64,000 nucleotides of DNA from the NCBI GenBank assembly GCA_037976565.1, contig CP137668.1, positions 31,668,264 to 31,732,263 on the forward strand. The letters run 5' to 3'. A program made the translations under genes and the position numbers. Source of the DNA: Mesocentrotus franciscanus. Taxonomy: Eukaryota > Echinodermata > Echinoidea > Camarodonta > Strongylocentrotidae. The notes under the pieces are model-generated. The model had not been told where the DNA came from, searched no databases, and worked only from the letters and a program-made list of their open reading frames with translations. Each line of letters starts with the position of its first letter. Position 1 is the stretch's first letter. Below, one piece after another: positions 12,639-25,184 of this stretch.

Positions 12639-12740
12639 TTAAAAGCTTGATTTGTGTATGTACTGGCAGAGTTAATAAGGAAGTCGTCATCTACATAGAA
12701 TATAAGGGTAGCATGGCTAAGCATGCTCATGTCGGCCTAG

Positions 12741-13237
12741 CTATATATTGAAGTCAGGAATTGTTTGTCGGCACGATTTAAGTATGTTATACAGTGTGTG
12801 GCAATTTGGTGCGTGGCTCTTGCACAAGGAGTAATGGGAAAAGATGGATGGAAGAAATAAAACGTGATGAACATGGAAGAAAACACAGACGTACGACAAA
12901 AACAAGAAAGAAGAAGAAGATAATAGAAATAAAAGTCATACCAATGGTGGAGATACATAATGTGGCGAATGACTACAACCCTCAAATGTTCGGTTACGGC
13001 TTGTTAAGCGGTTAAAACAGTATCAAGCTAGGTATCACAGAATCGGAAAAGTAATTACCTGTTGTATCAATTTCCAAATTCCAATATGCATTAAATGAAA
13101 TAATTATGACAATTGTTCCATAAAGACTAGTCAATACGAAGTAGCACGTACTAACATAAAAATTCTATCCTATTAGACGATATGATGAATATTTTTCTTA
13201 TTAAAATAAGCCCAAATGATTGATGTGATCAATATAC

Positions 13238-13240
<3 letters not shown>
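12741..13240. other. Intergenic, nothing recognised
   Basis: Open frames rich in Lys/Arg around 12794-13015 have no recognisable domain. Confidence 0.5.

Positions 13241-13292
<52 letters not shown>
13238..13292. repeat. (TG)n(AG)n microsatellite
   Basis: About 12 TG units are followed directly by about 15 AG/GA units. Confidence 0.9.
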
Positions 13293-13293
<1 letters not shown>

Positions 13294-13476
13294 CGATGCC
13301 ATCCACTTTCCGACCAAAACAAGAGCATCCAAGCGTGACGCATATACACGCATTCATAAAATATTTAGACTGTTTTCATGCCGAAAATGTTCATGAAGGT
13401 TATGTGATGAAGGTTGATATTAAATTGTCTGACAGTGCATAACGGTCTGTTTTTTTTAATGTATCATGCCTCTTAA

Positions 13477-13853
13477 AGGCATCGTTTAACAATTTCAAAT
13501 ATGAGATGCATGGCCCTACGTGTTATCAGTGTCTGTGATATGGTGTAATACTGAAGCCCTAAACGAATTGCGCTTCGAAATGATCATGAAGTGCCTCAAA
13601 AAAGTAAAAATCTTTGATTGACCGCTTTTACCATACTCATGTTCCCCAATAGACTGTAGTGTTATAAAAACCGTTAGGAAAACAAAAAATGAAATGTCGA
13701 TTTCCAATCATAAATATCTTGATAATCAGACAGGCGATCGGCTTGTAAAAGTCATGGGATTCCTGACTGACCTAAAGGTTTATAATTATGATTGCAGCAT
13801 GAGCTGAATCCAGGATTTTGTTTCAGAATCTGAGGCAATGTTACTGAGTCACT
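13477..13853. mobile_element. TTAA MITE, family copy 1
   Basis: TTAA at 13473-13476 and 13854-13857. The left end is AGGCATCGTTTAAC. The whole element is the inverted counterpart of 32952-33319; shared internal blocks include TGATAACACGTAGGGCCATG (as reverse complement) and CCGATCGCCTGTCTGATTAT. The roughly 60-codon open frames seen in both copies reflect shared repeat ancestry rather than a gene. Confidence 0.85.
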
Positions 13854-13889
13854 TTAATACCAGCATGCTTCTATCGTAACGTGTATTTC

Positions 13890-14470
13890 ACCGACCAAAA
13901 AGAAATGGTCGACGCTATCAATATCTATAACGCTATCAATATCTATTCTTCAATGCTATCCAATAATTTCGATCCACTCAACATGTTTTAAGGCAACGTT
14001 TGTTTAAAAAAAAAAAATACAACCCCACCTCTTTAAAAATCATTGGCGCTGATAGGTATTCCAAATCTCATAATTTCCTATCAATTTTAGCATGTTATTG
14101 GCGTAACATGCATTTTCACAAACAAAAGTTATGTATGTCCCACTCCTCAAAACAAGTTCATCGGCGCTAATACCTATCTAACAGAACTTTCCCCTAAGTT
14201 CGATCCTAAATTTTGATGTTTCTGAGATAACGTGCGTTTTCACAAACAAAACCAAAAACAAATAAACAAACAAATATTACCGGGGCTAATAGCTATCTCA
14301 AGGAGCTATCCCCTAATTCGATCCTAAGGCATAATGTTTCTGAGATAACGTGCGTTTTCTCAAACAAAAGCAAAAACTAACCAGCAAAGAAACAACAATC
14401 CTTGGCGTGAATAGCTATCCCATAATTTCTGTTCACCACATAACGAGTTTAAAGATAAGGTTCCTTGATT
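13890..14470. repeat. Degenerate ~120-bp tandem repeat, 4-5 units
   Basis: Each unit carries GATAACGTGCGTTTTC(A/T)CAAACAAAA followed by GGCGCTAATA(C/G)CTATC and CCCTAA-TTCGATCCTAA. Units lie at about 14040, 14160, 14280 and 14400, with weaker similarity at 13890 and possibly near 15380-15480. No coding. Confidence 0.7.
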
Positions 14471-16860
14471 TTAAAAACTAACTTTATTGTCATTCTTGCA
14501 AAGGTGAAACTTTGATTGGACAAGGTTATCAAAATTCAATGCTTGGAACATTCGAAGTAATGATTATTATCAATTACAAAACGCTTAAATACAGCCCCGG
14601 CATAGCACCTGTAAAGCTCTCCGATCGCTGCTGAGATGTGTGACGTCACATGTTGAACATGATTTGCACAAGCAGACGATGTCCCATGACATCTCACACA
14701 TTTTCAGTGCCTGTTTTATGATCTTCTCTTCAGTTATTTCTCTTACTTCACTACCGTCAGGCTAAATGTTTAATCTATTGCCTCACTCTAAACCCCGCGC
14801 ATGGTATTATTTTGATGAGAAATGCAAGGATGACAAAATAAAGGAATCCGTCGCCTGTAAACAAAATAAGACGCCATTGTATTTTCAGCTGCATACACCG
14901 CGGTATGTTCGGCGTTTGAAGAGGGAACAAATGCCAAGATTCCGCGGGGTTTTTAATCTAAAAGTGTGGTTTCTTTGATTGTTCATTAACCCCTATCCTG
15001 TGTATTTACAAACAAAAGAATTTAGTTATCAGAATCGGTTTCATATCACTTTTTGAATGGTGTAAAATTCCATCACATTTATATACACTAAACTCATTAT
15101 AATTTGAGAAATAATAGCATTGCAATTATGTTCATTCTGTATGGGATGTCGTCTGCTTGGGCAGGATTGGTTCATTTTGTGACGGCATTAAAACATCGTT
15201 ATTTTTCTGGCGAATCTCTCGCATATCCCAGATGCTATGGAGGTGGTTTAATTTTTATTTTTATAAATCACCCGATATGTAGTTGACCTAAAACTTGTAC
15301 GATGGCCATCTGTTGGCTTACCAGTTCCTAGTGATACGTTATTTGGCATATTTGTGATTTTCTTTGAACAGGCACTTTAAGTAACGGGTGCTTTTTCAAA
15401 CAAACCAAACAATCATCATATTAGCTACATCCCTTGCAGAGCTATCCCATTTTCTATCCCATAATATCAATCCACCAATCGTCATCATAAATTTGATCTA
15501 CCAGATGGCAGTATTTCTTTTTAATCTATCTGTTTATATCGACCTTGAAGATTGATCTGTAAATTGGCAAGTATTTAAGGTTTTTGTCTCAATCGTAGTG
15601 AAATGGCCACCATGAGTTTGATTTGAATTCATTGCAATTTTATTTGTTGTACGTTTCAATATAAGCATATACATGATGCATTTCAAAATAATACAATGTA
15701 ATAAATGTGTGCAACAAACAAGAAAAAGATAATTAAAAAAATGAAATTAAACATATCATAACTGACTTAAACAGAGGGGCAAGCTATAGAAAGCAATGTT
15801 CGTGTGATGAAAAGAGAGTGACTCATGACTTAACGAATAACAGCTGTGTGGTTCAAGTTTAAAGAATTATAATTGTACATGCGACTTCAGCCAAAGAAAG
15901 CAAAAGCATGAGTAGTGAATATTCGATACACAATACATATTTGAGATCATCTTATCTTGTGCTAACTATGAAGCGATTTATCGGGCAAATTCCCTGCTCT
16001 CTTCAGTTGAACATCCACGTTTGATCTACATCAGGCCTAGAAGACGAAAGAAGAAGAAGGATGAAGGCAAATAGAAAACAAGGAAGGAGGAGAAGAAGAA
16101 TAAAACAGAAGAAAAGAAGATAATTAAAAAGAACATAAGAAAAGAGAAAGTATAACTTTTCCCGGCCACTTTCGCAACTTTTCCAATCCATTCAATCAAA
16201 ATTCATGGGTTATGTACGCTTTTTGTCAAGCGTGCATACATTTTAGAATGACATGACATACTTAATTGTGAATAAATACAAATACAAAATACAAATTATC
16301 CCCTTTTATGAAATTATCATCTGATCGTTCAGTAAGACTCCAGTATATAATTATATGGATTTGTTTAAATTTGCTTATATTTAATTTGACTGCCCACTCG
16401 GCATTTTGAATGCTCGAGATCACATTTCGGCAAGTGCCGATGAATTTGAATGAATCTTGAATGGCACATGTGCTATACGGAATTAATTGAATCATAACAG
16501 TGTACAAAAATGCCATGATTACCAAGGATATGCTTGAAATGCCTCACAGTTTGACCAAGTTTTAAATTTCTACCTTTTTATCGTTTTTAGTTTTTTTAAT
16601 ATTTAAAACTGTTATTGCTTCTTCATGTCAACAAGGAAATAACAAAAATACATTAATAGGCGTTTTACAAATTAATAACTTCCAGATTTGAACAACAACA
16701 TAGCGTTTTGGACACTCTTAATCTGAGACTGCATGGGGATTCGAATCTCAGTCCGATGCATATGCCCTTAGACAACGCATTTATAAAGCTAACATAATAA
16801 TATCAAAACTATGGCAGCTCATAGATACATTATATCATCATGCCATAAAGAGCTATAGAA
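14471..16860. other. Intergenic, nothing recognised
   Basis: AT-rich. A possible stray repeat unit lies at 15380-15480. There are no splice-linked coding exons, RNA genes or transposon ends that can be supported. Confidence 0.5.
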
Positions 16861-16862
16861 AT

Positions 16863-17024
16863 GGTTTAGATTATTATTATCATTCTGTTATTGTTCTTCT
16901 TATATTTCTTCTTCTTATTATTATTATTACCATTATTATTATTGTTATAATTATAACTATTATCTTGTTATTGTTGTTGTTATTATTATTATTATTATTA
17001 TTAGTAGTAGTAGTAGTAGTATCA
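16863..17024. repeat. (ATT)n / (AGT)n microsatellite
   Basis: Degenerate ATT trinucleotides run from 16870 to 17000, followed by six AGT units. Confidence 0.85.
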
Positions 17025-19025
17025 TTATCTTCAAAGTATTTAAGTCTTCATATTTGTTTACCCTCAAAAAAAATTATAAGGAAGCATGTAAACGAAATTA
17101 TAAGGAATTGAACCTTATTTATATTCTTTTATTATGTGAACATATATTTGCATTAACTGCATCAAATCTTGTGGTTGACATAGAACTATTCAAAAATACT
17201 TTATATATGATTTGCATGTAAAGCAAGTAATAAGGCAACCTTACCAATCCGATTTATTTTCACAGAACAGACTACCAATCAATCTATGTTAAAGTTATGG
17301 CAAAGAAATCACACATTCCGCTTTGCTCTTTCTTGTTCCCTTTTCATGACAACCTCAAACGTGAAAAATAATGGGAGAATTGTAGTTGCTTAATGGAATC
17401 CTCTCATTTTTTTTTTAAGTGCTGTTGTTATTCAATTCGATTCGATTCAAATGATTTTATTTCCAAAACTCAATCAAAACAATAAAAATGCTTACATAGA
17501 AAGAATGTCAAATGACATTTGCAATATAACATAGAAAATGAAACTTATTTGCAATTTGACAGTAAGTAATAGAAGCATTTTAGGATACAAAATATATAAG
17601 CATATCACAAATTAAGTAAAATGTTAAGGGACAAGAGAAATCCACTGAAAATCAGAGCTTGTATTTGTGTGGATTACATGTACTCAAAAAAGAAAAAAGA
17701 AGGGAAGAAAGAAAGAAAGGGGGAAGGGGGACACACACATGCACTGCTTGGAAGAATAAACATTCATAGGCATACACAAAGCACAGTAGAGCAGTGCATG
17801 TACGGATAGAGGACTATGCTCCAACACCAACGAGCGGTCGAGGACTTCATAATTTTATAAATTTAGTATATAGTTGCGTATTAGGCTGATAAGTAGAAAA
17901 CTGAAACAAGAGGACGTCACATGGGACGACGAAAAGTTAAGACAAGGACACAGACAAAGACAGAAACAAGGACAGGGACAAGGGCAAATAAAACAAAACA
18001 ATGACAAGGGCAGAGACGAAAAGAGTAATTACTACATCGTGGTTAAATCTTCATGAAAAGATAATCATGATAATACAGAACCCGTTCGAAATAAAGTACA
18101 TTTTTTGTGCTCCTGTATTTGGTAAATCATCGTAAAATCGGGCGGGTGGAGGGGAGGGGACGGGGGTAGTTACCTGAACTGATTTTTATTATTAATTGTC
18201 AACCCATTGCCTATTGGAACCGGGTGGCCCCTGTATTAAGCCTATGGCAATTAATGAATGAATTCAGTAGTCAACGGGTTACATAATATTGAGAATGATC
18301 TTACAAGTTTGGATTTTAGGCAACAAGATTGATATTGAATTTGGAATTTCGTTTATGAGTAGTTTAATTTAAATAATATGAAGGTTATCATCATCATCAT
18401 CATGTGTTTTGTTTTCTTTTCCTCGCTGAAAATAAAGATTGTAAAAAACAATTACGAGATTTGTAATTTATTTTCATCTATGTATTATATTCCCGAAATG
18501 GTACGTTAATGTTTGCTCTTTCTGTCCATGGTATTTCGGACATTTTCACTCACTTATCTTTGTTACACTATGATTTTAATTTTTGTATTCTCCTTTAAAA
18601 AGATTCAGAATGATTCTATTAGTTTTAATTATACTCAATAAACTTTCAATTGAACTAAGCTGAATTGGACGGTGTATTCTGCGAATTAGTAGTGCAGTAT
18701 CACAATTTGATATTCATAGTTTGAATTGAGAGGATTAGAAATGTCAGTAGAAAAATGAAAGAGTTAAAAATGTTTTTTAAAAATTACAAATTCTATAGGC
18801 AAAAAAAAGACTATCATCATCTTAGTAAAAGTGTCACAAGTAAATATGCAAGAGGAAAAATGTTGAAGGTACAAATTTCATTTGAAAAATTACGGAGGCA
18901 CACACAAGTTAATGTGTCAAAGGTTTTTATATAAAAATAATTCAGAGTCCAATACTTCTATCAGGTAATCATGATAATGTACTAAAATATCATTCGAAAA
19001 AGTTTTTCTTATTCTCTATTAGGGA
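17025..19025. other. Intergenic with low-complexity patches
   Basis: An A/G-rich patch lies at 17690-17735, and an (ACAAGG)-like purine/C patch at 17940-18010. ATTCGATTCGATTC at about 17438 precedes a TTTATTTCC stretch that resembles LINE/SINE 3' tails, but it is too short to assign. No gene seen. Confidence 0.4.
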
Positions 19026-19216
19026 GAATATAGAAAAAAAGGCGAGAGACAGAGACAAAGACTTGTAAAGATACAGACATACTCACATATAAAGAGAGAG
19101 TGGCGGAGAGAAGGGGAGGGAGAAAGAAAAGACAGAGACCGAGACAGGAAGAGAGAAAGAGAGAAGGGGGAAACAAACAGACAGACAGACAAAAAGATAG
19201 AGAGAGAGAGAGAGGG
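19026..19216. repeat. GA-rich polypurine tract
   Basis: GAGAGA, GGGAGA and GACAGACA words occur with almost no T for about 180 bp. Confidence 0.85.
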
Positions 19217-20436
19217 GGTGGGTAATTTTGAAATATTAGTGATTTATGAATAACTAGCAAGCATGTCGGATTTTCGAAAGCTCTCAGCTTTTATTTTGGA
19301 GATTTACGCCTATTAACGCTACTCCTCCGCAAGAATGGCGGATCATCGTTAAAGTGGAAGATTAAGAGGTTCTAAAGTGTCACAACCCATCCTAGTGACT
19401 GCATATGTCATTTATCGTTACCCTAAATACTTTTTTTTTAAGAATCGTGAAATTTCATGAGCAACATGAGCAACGTTGAATAAAAAAGTATTGGTGTTGA
19501 CCAATAACCCTTTCCATTGTTCATAATGTATTAAGGTCAGAATTATAAAACAAAGTTGGCCTATGAATATTGGGATAAAAATACGTCGATGTATCTGTAA
19601 CAGCCACATTGATGATTATTGGTATCGCAACAGTACACCCACGTCCTTCCAAAATTATGTTTCTTTAATGATTTTAATGAAAAGAAAAAACAATATATGC
19701 AATGTTTTATTCACACATTTCGTTTTACATGTTGTAATCATGATAATGTACTTCTATTCATAATTTGTGTTGCTAACCCATTAGCTTTAAAAGATAATGC
19801 CAATGCCTTTCCGAATATTGGATTTTTGATCACTGGAAAAGATCAGTTGTGGAAAGTCAGATTGGCAACTTATAGCAGTGGTGACGAATAGATCTTAAAC
19901 TGCACTCATCAAGAAAATAAAATGGACACTATTGTACAAATTTAGCATGCTCCGGCGTTCAATGTAACAAAATATATGAATCGACAAATTTAAAATTTAC
20001 CTATTGGTATCGTATTTCACCATGGCCGCATGCCAATATGAGAATTTTGAATTTGAATATTTATATATGTTATATTGAACAAAGAAATGCATGCAATATT
20101 TGTTTATATAAAATTGAGGGTATTTTGGACGTCATTGCTTGATCCTTAGTCAGGCCCTCTCGATTACATTCAGGCAAACTAGAGGTACGCACAGGGAGTA
20201 GAGGTGTACAGTCTAATTAACTTTTGTACGAGTTTCACCGTGCAAAAAAAAGATTGTGTTATCACAAGGCCGTGCAAATATAACAAATTGATGAGTATCA
20301 CGTGACGCATCTTTAGCCAATAGGACATTCGCTAAACATGCCATATTTCCCTTTTTTTCATATTCAAGATTTTCAAACAAATGTCTAATATAAAGTAATA
20401 TTTGATATATCAAGATAAACATACACTTATCCTCTT
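19217..20436. other. Intergenic, nothing recognised
   Basis: AT-rich and without supported features. Confidence 0.5.
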
Positions 20437-20905
20437 TAAGACAATATGCAGTTGAAATCATACCATTCACGCATGAGTGAGTATAGCCATTTAACAGTAA
20501 CTAACTCTGAAGGAAAATTGAAAAGAAGATGGGGCATATGCCCATTCAAATATTGATGAGCATTAGTGGTATTTATGGCTACTCAGCGATCTTGGGTGGA
20601 AAAGAGAGCCATCATGACCATGCGTGTCAAAACCTTGCAGTTCTAAGACTTCATTTGACATTCAAAGCTCAATCCTTCTCATCGTGTCTCATTCTTTGTT
20701 TTCATTGTTGAACATTATATGTCTTACAAATGCACATTTTCATTTAACATTTGAATGACTACTTGGTCAATTTTTGCCATTTTCTTCATCAGACCTTCTA
20801 ACCCTTAAATGAATGTGCCCATTTGATCGTGAAAATTCAAAACGTGATCCTAACTGATGCTCATAGAGTATTAATTTTCATTAATTTGATATAAATTCTT
20901 ATCTT
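20437..20905 (+). repeat. Direct repeat upstream of GPCR2 (copy 1)
   Basis: Shares ATTCA(C/T)GCATGAGTGAG(T/C)ATAGCC, TTGATGAGCATT, CGATCTTGGGTGGAAA and AGACCTTCTAA-type blocks with 27363-27672, in the same order and strand. About 150 bp in the middle (20620-20770) is absent from the second copy. Confidence 0.7.
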
Positions 20906-21087
20906 ATTCTTAGTTTGTTTGTATGAAAATTTTCAACCAAAAAAGAATGTTTTTTTTTTGGTGGTTTTCTTCTCTGAGTGTATTTTAATAAAGTCATTCC
21001 ATAAATTGACTCACTAGCTTGATATTGAAAAACAAAACAAATGTCAAATATTATACTTTAATGTTACAATGGCTTTGATAAATATAA

Positions 21088-21135
21088 ATTTGCATGACGT
21101 CATTGTCGACCTCACGTATTGTGGCATGGTATAAA
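21088..21135 (+). promoter_or_regulatory. Putative GPCR2 promoter: octamer + CRE + TATA
   Basis: ATTTGCAT (POU octamer consensus, 21088-21095) overlaps by one base a perfect palindromic cAMP-response element TGACGTCA (21095-21102). TATAAA follows at 21130-21135. The spacing suits a core promoter, but it lies 1.8 kb upstream of the GPCR2 start codon, so a 5' UTR intron or long leader would be needed. No donor/acceptor pair was convincing. Regulatory role is inferred. Confidence 0.3.
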
Positions 21136-21329
21136 GAAGAACAGGTTACGAATTTCCTTCTTGCAACATCTTGAAAATTTACTGATTCGTGTTACTTGAG
21201 CCTGTCATACTTTTACGGTCAGAGATTCTCGTGAAATGCCAGTCAATACCACTACACTTTCGAATGATAATGTACGCTTCATGTAAACTAAGAAACTGCA
21301 GCACTAGCGTATTTAATGGGGCAAGGGGG

Positions 21330-21359
21330 ACATTCTCCCCCCCCCCAAAAAAAAAAAAA

Positions 21360-21395
<36 letters not shown>

Positions 21396-21405
21396 AAAAA
21401 AAATA
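21330..21405. repeat. Poly-C/poly-A and (AAAT)n microsatellite
   Basis: About ten C, then about twelve A, then about nine TAAA units. Confidence 0.9.
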
Positions 21406-22940
21406 AGCAATGAGAGAAAAAGACCCGACTCTAATCAAACGAAGACACAGTGATATGGGTAGATAATCATCACGTGATCCTAAACAATTCCTACAAACCT
21501 ACAATTCTGAGAATTTTAGGTTTTTATTTGAAAAATATTGGTTAAAACCCAAACGAGCGGATTTCAACGTCATTCGTATGTTATTCATGAAGATATAAAG
21601 TCTGAAAACACATTATTGGTCAAATGAGACCATACAAATGAGGCCGAGTTATTTGATTGTTTGCTTCACTACTTTTGCAGACAGACAGGAATCCTTTGAC
21701 ATTGCTTTTACTGATAACACTATACGATGAAGAAAAGAATTACATAAATTTAGATCAAAAGCACAATTTACAAATTATGAAGATACAAACTAAAGGTACG
21801 TCACTCGACCATCCGCTCCACTGCCCCTCCCCACCTTCCCCACTCCGCCACAAATAAAATCCCATACATGTGGTTTTCCAGTAGTCGTACGTGGATAGTC
21901 ATTTAGTTCGAAAGTTCAGATGATTTACCACACCCCGCTGAGTCAAGGTCTCGATATGCCACTGAATTGAAGTACAAATACCAGACCCGATGCTTGTCTT
22001 TTTCAGAGCATCATCTTCTTTTCATTAAGCACGATCATCTTCAGTCTACCAACAACAAGTTCGCCTTTAGTATCTTAACGAAATTAATAACGGAGAATGA
22101 AAGCAACAAAATACTTCAAGTTTTTTAATGGAGTGAATGAGGGGCTACTGATGCGTTGATTTTCCTTATAGTCATGATTCTTTGAAAAACTGGAGGACAA
22201 TTTGCGTCCCGTAATTGCAAAGGGAAGGTTTATGGCGTGTCTGTTCGTAAATAAAATAGTTGTGCTGCTGTGACGTTTCTTGAAAAAAAATTTCTATCGT
22301 GTCTGGTGTCGTTCTACTTTCGAAAATGAGCAGAATTCAATGAGAATTTTATATTTATATCCAGCGACCGAAGACAATGTTCTGCATATTGGAAAGCAGG
22401 AGCAGTAACGGACAAGTCAATTTTTTTCATTTCCGGTAAAGACGTCTGTTTTGCAAAGAAGCTTTAATTGATTTGGAGAAGAAGAAAAAAATCAATGATA
22501 TACGCACGTAGAAACCATGGTGACTTCCAGTTTATAAAGTATTTCAGTGTAAATATTGACACTTATATTGACAGAGAAACTGTGAAGGTCAGATATGTGT
22601 TCTACTATTTTACTATTTTACTGTTTTACTATAATCATCTCATAAATAGATTTTCAGCATCATATTGTCAGTAAGGATTGTTTACTTAAGGAATTCACCA
22701 AGACCGGGATATAATTTTCACAACGACCAAGGGCTACTGCGTAGTCCTCTATAAACAAACTTGCAAATGATCATATTGTGTCGCCTGTAAAGTGCAGTAA
22801 TTGCAGCTTAGGCTTCCACAAATTTCCCGATTTAAGCAGCCGCATTTATGAAATACGTGTGAGAGAACTTAAATCTTATTAACATTAGATGCTTGAAATT
22901 TGTTTTGAATTGAAGAGTGTCTTCACGATATCTTAACGAC
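21406..22940. other. Upstream region of GPCR2, nothing else recognised
   Basis: AT-rich. A possible acceptor TTTTGAATTGAAG lies at about 22915 just before the start codon, but no matching donor is convincing. Confidence 0.4.
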
Positions 22941-23978
22941 ATGGCTGAGGAAGACAACCTGTTTAATTCAACATCTCCACCCGTTGTTGAGTGGACCTGG
23001 CGCTCCTTTTCCTGGACCTACTTCGAGGTCCTTCATCTGGTGTCTGCTGTGATAGGAATCATCGGGAACTTCTTGGTGATCAAAGTCCTCAATAGGCGCC
23101 AAGCCGCTGATAGTCGTTCGACGGATACCCTGATAGGTGCCCTTGCAGTGGCTGACTTCCTGACGTCGATTTTCATTATTCCCTTGCCCTCGGCAGCGAT
23201 TGTTCCGACAACTCACCTAGGACAGCTCTACTGCAAGATGACACTCCCGGGGTTCTTCCTCTTTGTATCCTTTACTTCATCCATATACATCCTGACCACG
23301 ATCTCTGTGGAACGGTTCTTGGCCATCACCTACCCTCTGCGCTTCAACCAGCTCATGGTCAGGAAACAGATCCTTGGCGTCGTCATCTCCATCATCTGGG
23401 TCACTTCGATCGCCGTCTACATCATCTTCATCGCTACAACAATCATCGTCGATCCTGTCAATCACACCTGCACAGTCAGCTTCATATCGCCAGCCTGGAA
23501 AGCAGTCTATGGCTACTTCATGTTCAGTTTCCGTCTCTTGTTCCCATGCAGTGTGATGCTGGTCACCCAAGTGGCCATTGTCTGTGCCCTGCAACGTAGT
23601 TCTGTTCGTTTCCGGGGCCAGATGGCCGTGTCGTTCCACGTCAAAGCCCGCAACCGCGTCCTCAAGCTCATGCTCATCGTCATCCTCATCTACGTCCTCA
23701 CCTGGGGACCCGGCCAGGTGAGTTTCTTTCTTTTCACCATCGGTGTCTTGCCGCCGTCCTACATCGGGAGTACCCTCCACACGTCAATCATCCTCCTCAC
23801 GACGTTGAACTCGTGCATTAACCCCGTGATCTACATCGTCTGGTTCGGAGAGTTCCGTGTTGCTTTGAGACAGATGTTCTCCTGTCAAAAGCAGGATGCC
23901 ACATCTCCTGTCTTTGATAATGTTCTTGAATCCACGTCGACGACAACAGCTGCACAAAGGTCTGACAGTAATATCTAG
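22941..23978 (+). CDS. Orphan class-A (rhodopsin-like) GPCR, intronless, paralogue 2
   Basis: A 345-residue receptor, clearly homologous along its length to the one at 5896. The start is the ATG in a good Kozak context (ACGACATGG) at 22941; the frame is open slightly further upstream but without another ATG. Landmarks: N9 glycosylation site (NST); TM1 GN at 42-43; TM2 Asp72; Cys98 and Cys167 as the canonical disulfide pair; an extra glycosylation site N164 in loop 2; ERF at 124-126 in place of DRY; TWGP at 254-257; NPVIY at 294-298; Cys315 in the tail. Loop 3 and TM6 (SFHVKARNRVLKLM) are nearly identical to paralogue 1, while N- and C-termini diverge. Same strand and no introns suggest a local tandem duplication (or duplication of a retrocopy). 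Ligand unknown. A 167-codon antisense frame is a shadow of the GC-rich coding strand. Confidence 0.95.
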   Translation: MAEEDNLFNSTSPPVVEWTWRSFSWTYFEVLHLVSAVIGIIGNFLVIKVLNRRQAADSRSTDTLIGALAVADFLTSIFIIPLPSAAIVPTTHLGQLYCKMTLPGFFLFVSFTSSIYILTTISVERFLAITYPLRFNQLMVRKQILGVVISIIWVTSIAVYIIFIATTIIVDPVNHTCTVSFISPAWKAVYGYFMFSFRLLFPCSVMLVTQVAIVCALQRSSVRFRGQMAVSFHVKARNRVLKLMLIVILIYVLTWGPGQVSFFLFTIGVLPPSYIGSTLHTSIILLTTLNSCINPVIYIVWFGEFRVALRQMFSCQKQDATSPVFDNVLESTSTTTAAQRSDSNI

Positions 23979-24320
23979 ATGATACTTATAAATGTGACAA
24001 ATCACTACAAAAACACAAAAAAGTTGCATGGTGTGATTTCTCAGATAGAGCTCAATAAGGTGCATTTGGCCAAGATGGTCAAATCTTTACTCTTTAGTAT
24101 TTCCTGAAAGAGTATAAATTTCTTTACCTAATTTCAAAATATGGAAGCACGGAATAATCTGAAAGTTGGATTTGGACAGTTTTTGTAGAAATATGATTGT
24201 CTGATCTTGAGTTTGTTATAGTAATTTCAATTTCCTTATTACCCCGGCTTCTTGTCTCTTTTTGATGTCATACTACTTCAACGAGAATAAGATGTTGCAT
24301 TGATACTTGGTCACAATAAA
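23979..24320 (+). other. Probable 3' UTR of GPCR2 with poly(A) signal
   Basis: AATAAA at 24315-24320 is the first canonical hexamer downstream of the stop codon. Confidence 0.45.
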
Positions 24321-25180
24321 GTACATGATGTGCCTAATCAGTGTGCAAAATTTGAGGACAATTTGATAATTTCTTTACAGAAAATTACATATAGTCCTAA
24401 TCCTACTTTTGTCACCTTGCACAACTCCTTGTAAGTCCGAGTGCTTGAATAGATTACAGATTTTAAATGTCTTTTTCTCTACTCTAAAGAAGCGCTCTAA
24501 AAGATGGGTTAGGACCATCCAACTGTGATGAGTTAAAGCTGAACATCTCCACTTTTAGAATCAGACTTGAAATTTAAAGAAATCATATCTGGCGAGTGTT
24601 TGGTGGTTTTGTGATACCTGGTGATAAAGTTATGGATTTCTTTCCTGAATCGGCACTTATTCTTTTGTTGCCGGCGGAATGTGTTGTGGTTTGATTATAA
24701 ATAATACGCAATAATTCAATTTATTGGAGTTTTATTTGTTATCATTGTAAATAGGTACATGACTACATCGAAACTTTTCTTTCTTATAATATAATAAATA
24801 TAGTATAAATAATAAATCTATATTCATATATATTACGTATAGTTATGATGTTTTTTCAGTCAGCTAAGCAGCAAATATAGTCTCGTCATTCAAATACACT
24901 TTTCGTCCTTGTAGTTGTACAGCGATTCATTATTTGTTTATAAATCCGCTTGGAAACATTGCCATCATAATCAAAAGGAGGATCGATCACTTTCCTTGAA
25001 ATGCAAATACTGTACATCCATTCTGCACAGCAGAGCAGATCCAAAAGATTTAAAAAGTATCAATGTAAGCTAGAAAAAAGAGAATTTCACTTTTCAACAG
25101 CGGGTGGGGTTTTAAGTACACCTATAGTCGCTATTAGCTCATAACAACAATTGTAAATTCCACCACAACTGAGATAACAG
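24321..25180. other. Intergenic, nothing recognised
   Basis: AT-rich. No supported genes. Confidence 0.5.
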
Positions 25181-25184
25181 TTAA

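Larger units (their letters stand above)
8521..12740 (-). mobile_element. Decayed CR1/L2-group LINE with endonuclease and reverse transcriptase
   Basis: Read on the minus strand from high to low coordinates, broken frames follow the standard LINE order. An endonuclease start (FSILNVNIRSLSK, then GLTETWL, then GRGVAMYIF) lies at about 11690-11384. RT fingers (SAGYDGISKS, PVLKKGDKRKQINYRSISLL) lie at 10616-10119. GIFLDLFKAFDMVNHDILL lies at about 9940. The VPQGSI motif is near 9390, FLGISIDNELTWK near 9070-9040, and a thumb/C-terminal end TGPMYWNTLDASLK ends at 8521. Stops and frameshifts occur throughout, so it is dead. Two TTAA-flanked MITEs (9421-9797 and 11875-12638) interrupt it. The 5' limit near 12740 is uncertain. 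Confidence 0.85.

Noticed and set aside
22917..22940. Upstream GTG as start of GPCR2
   Set aside because: Nuclear animal genes start at ATG; the first ATG, in a good Kozak context, is 22941.
23277..23780. 167-codon open frame antisense to GPCR2
   Set aside because: Asp/His-rich shadow of a GC-rich, codon-biased receptor on the other strand; no domain. Similar antisense and +1 frames overlie GPCR1.
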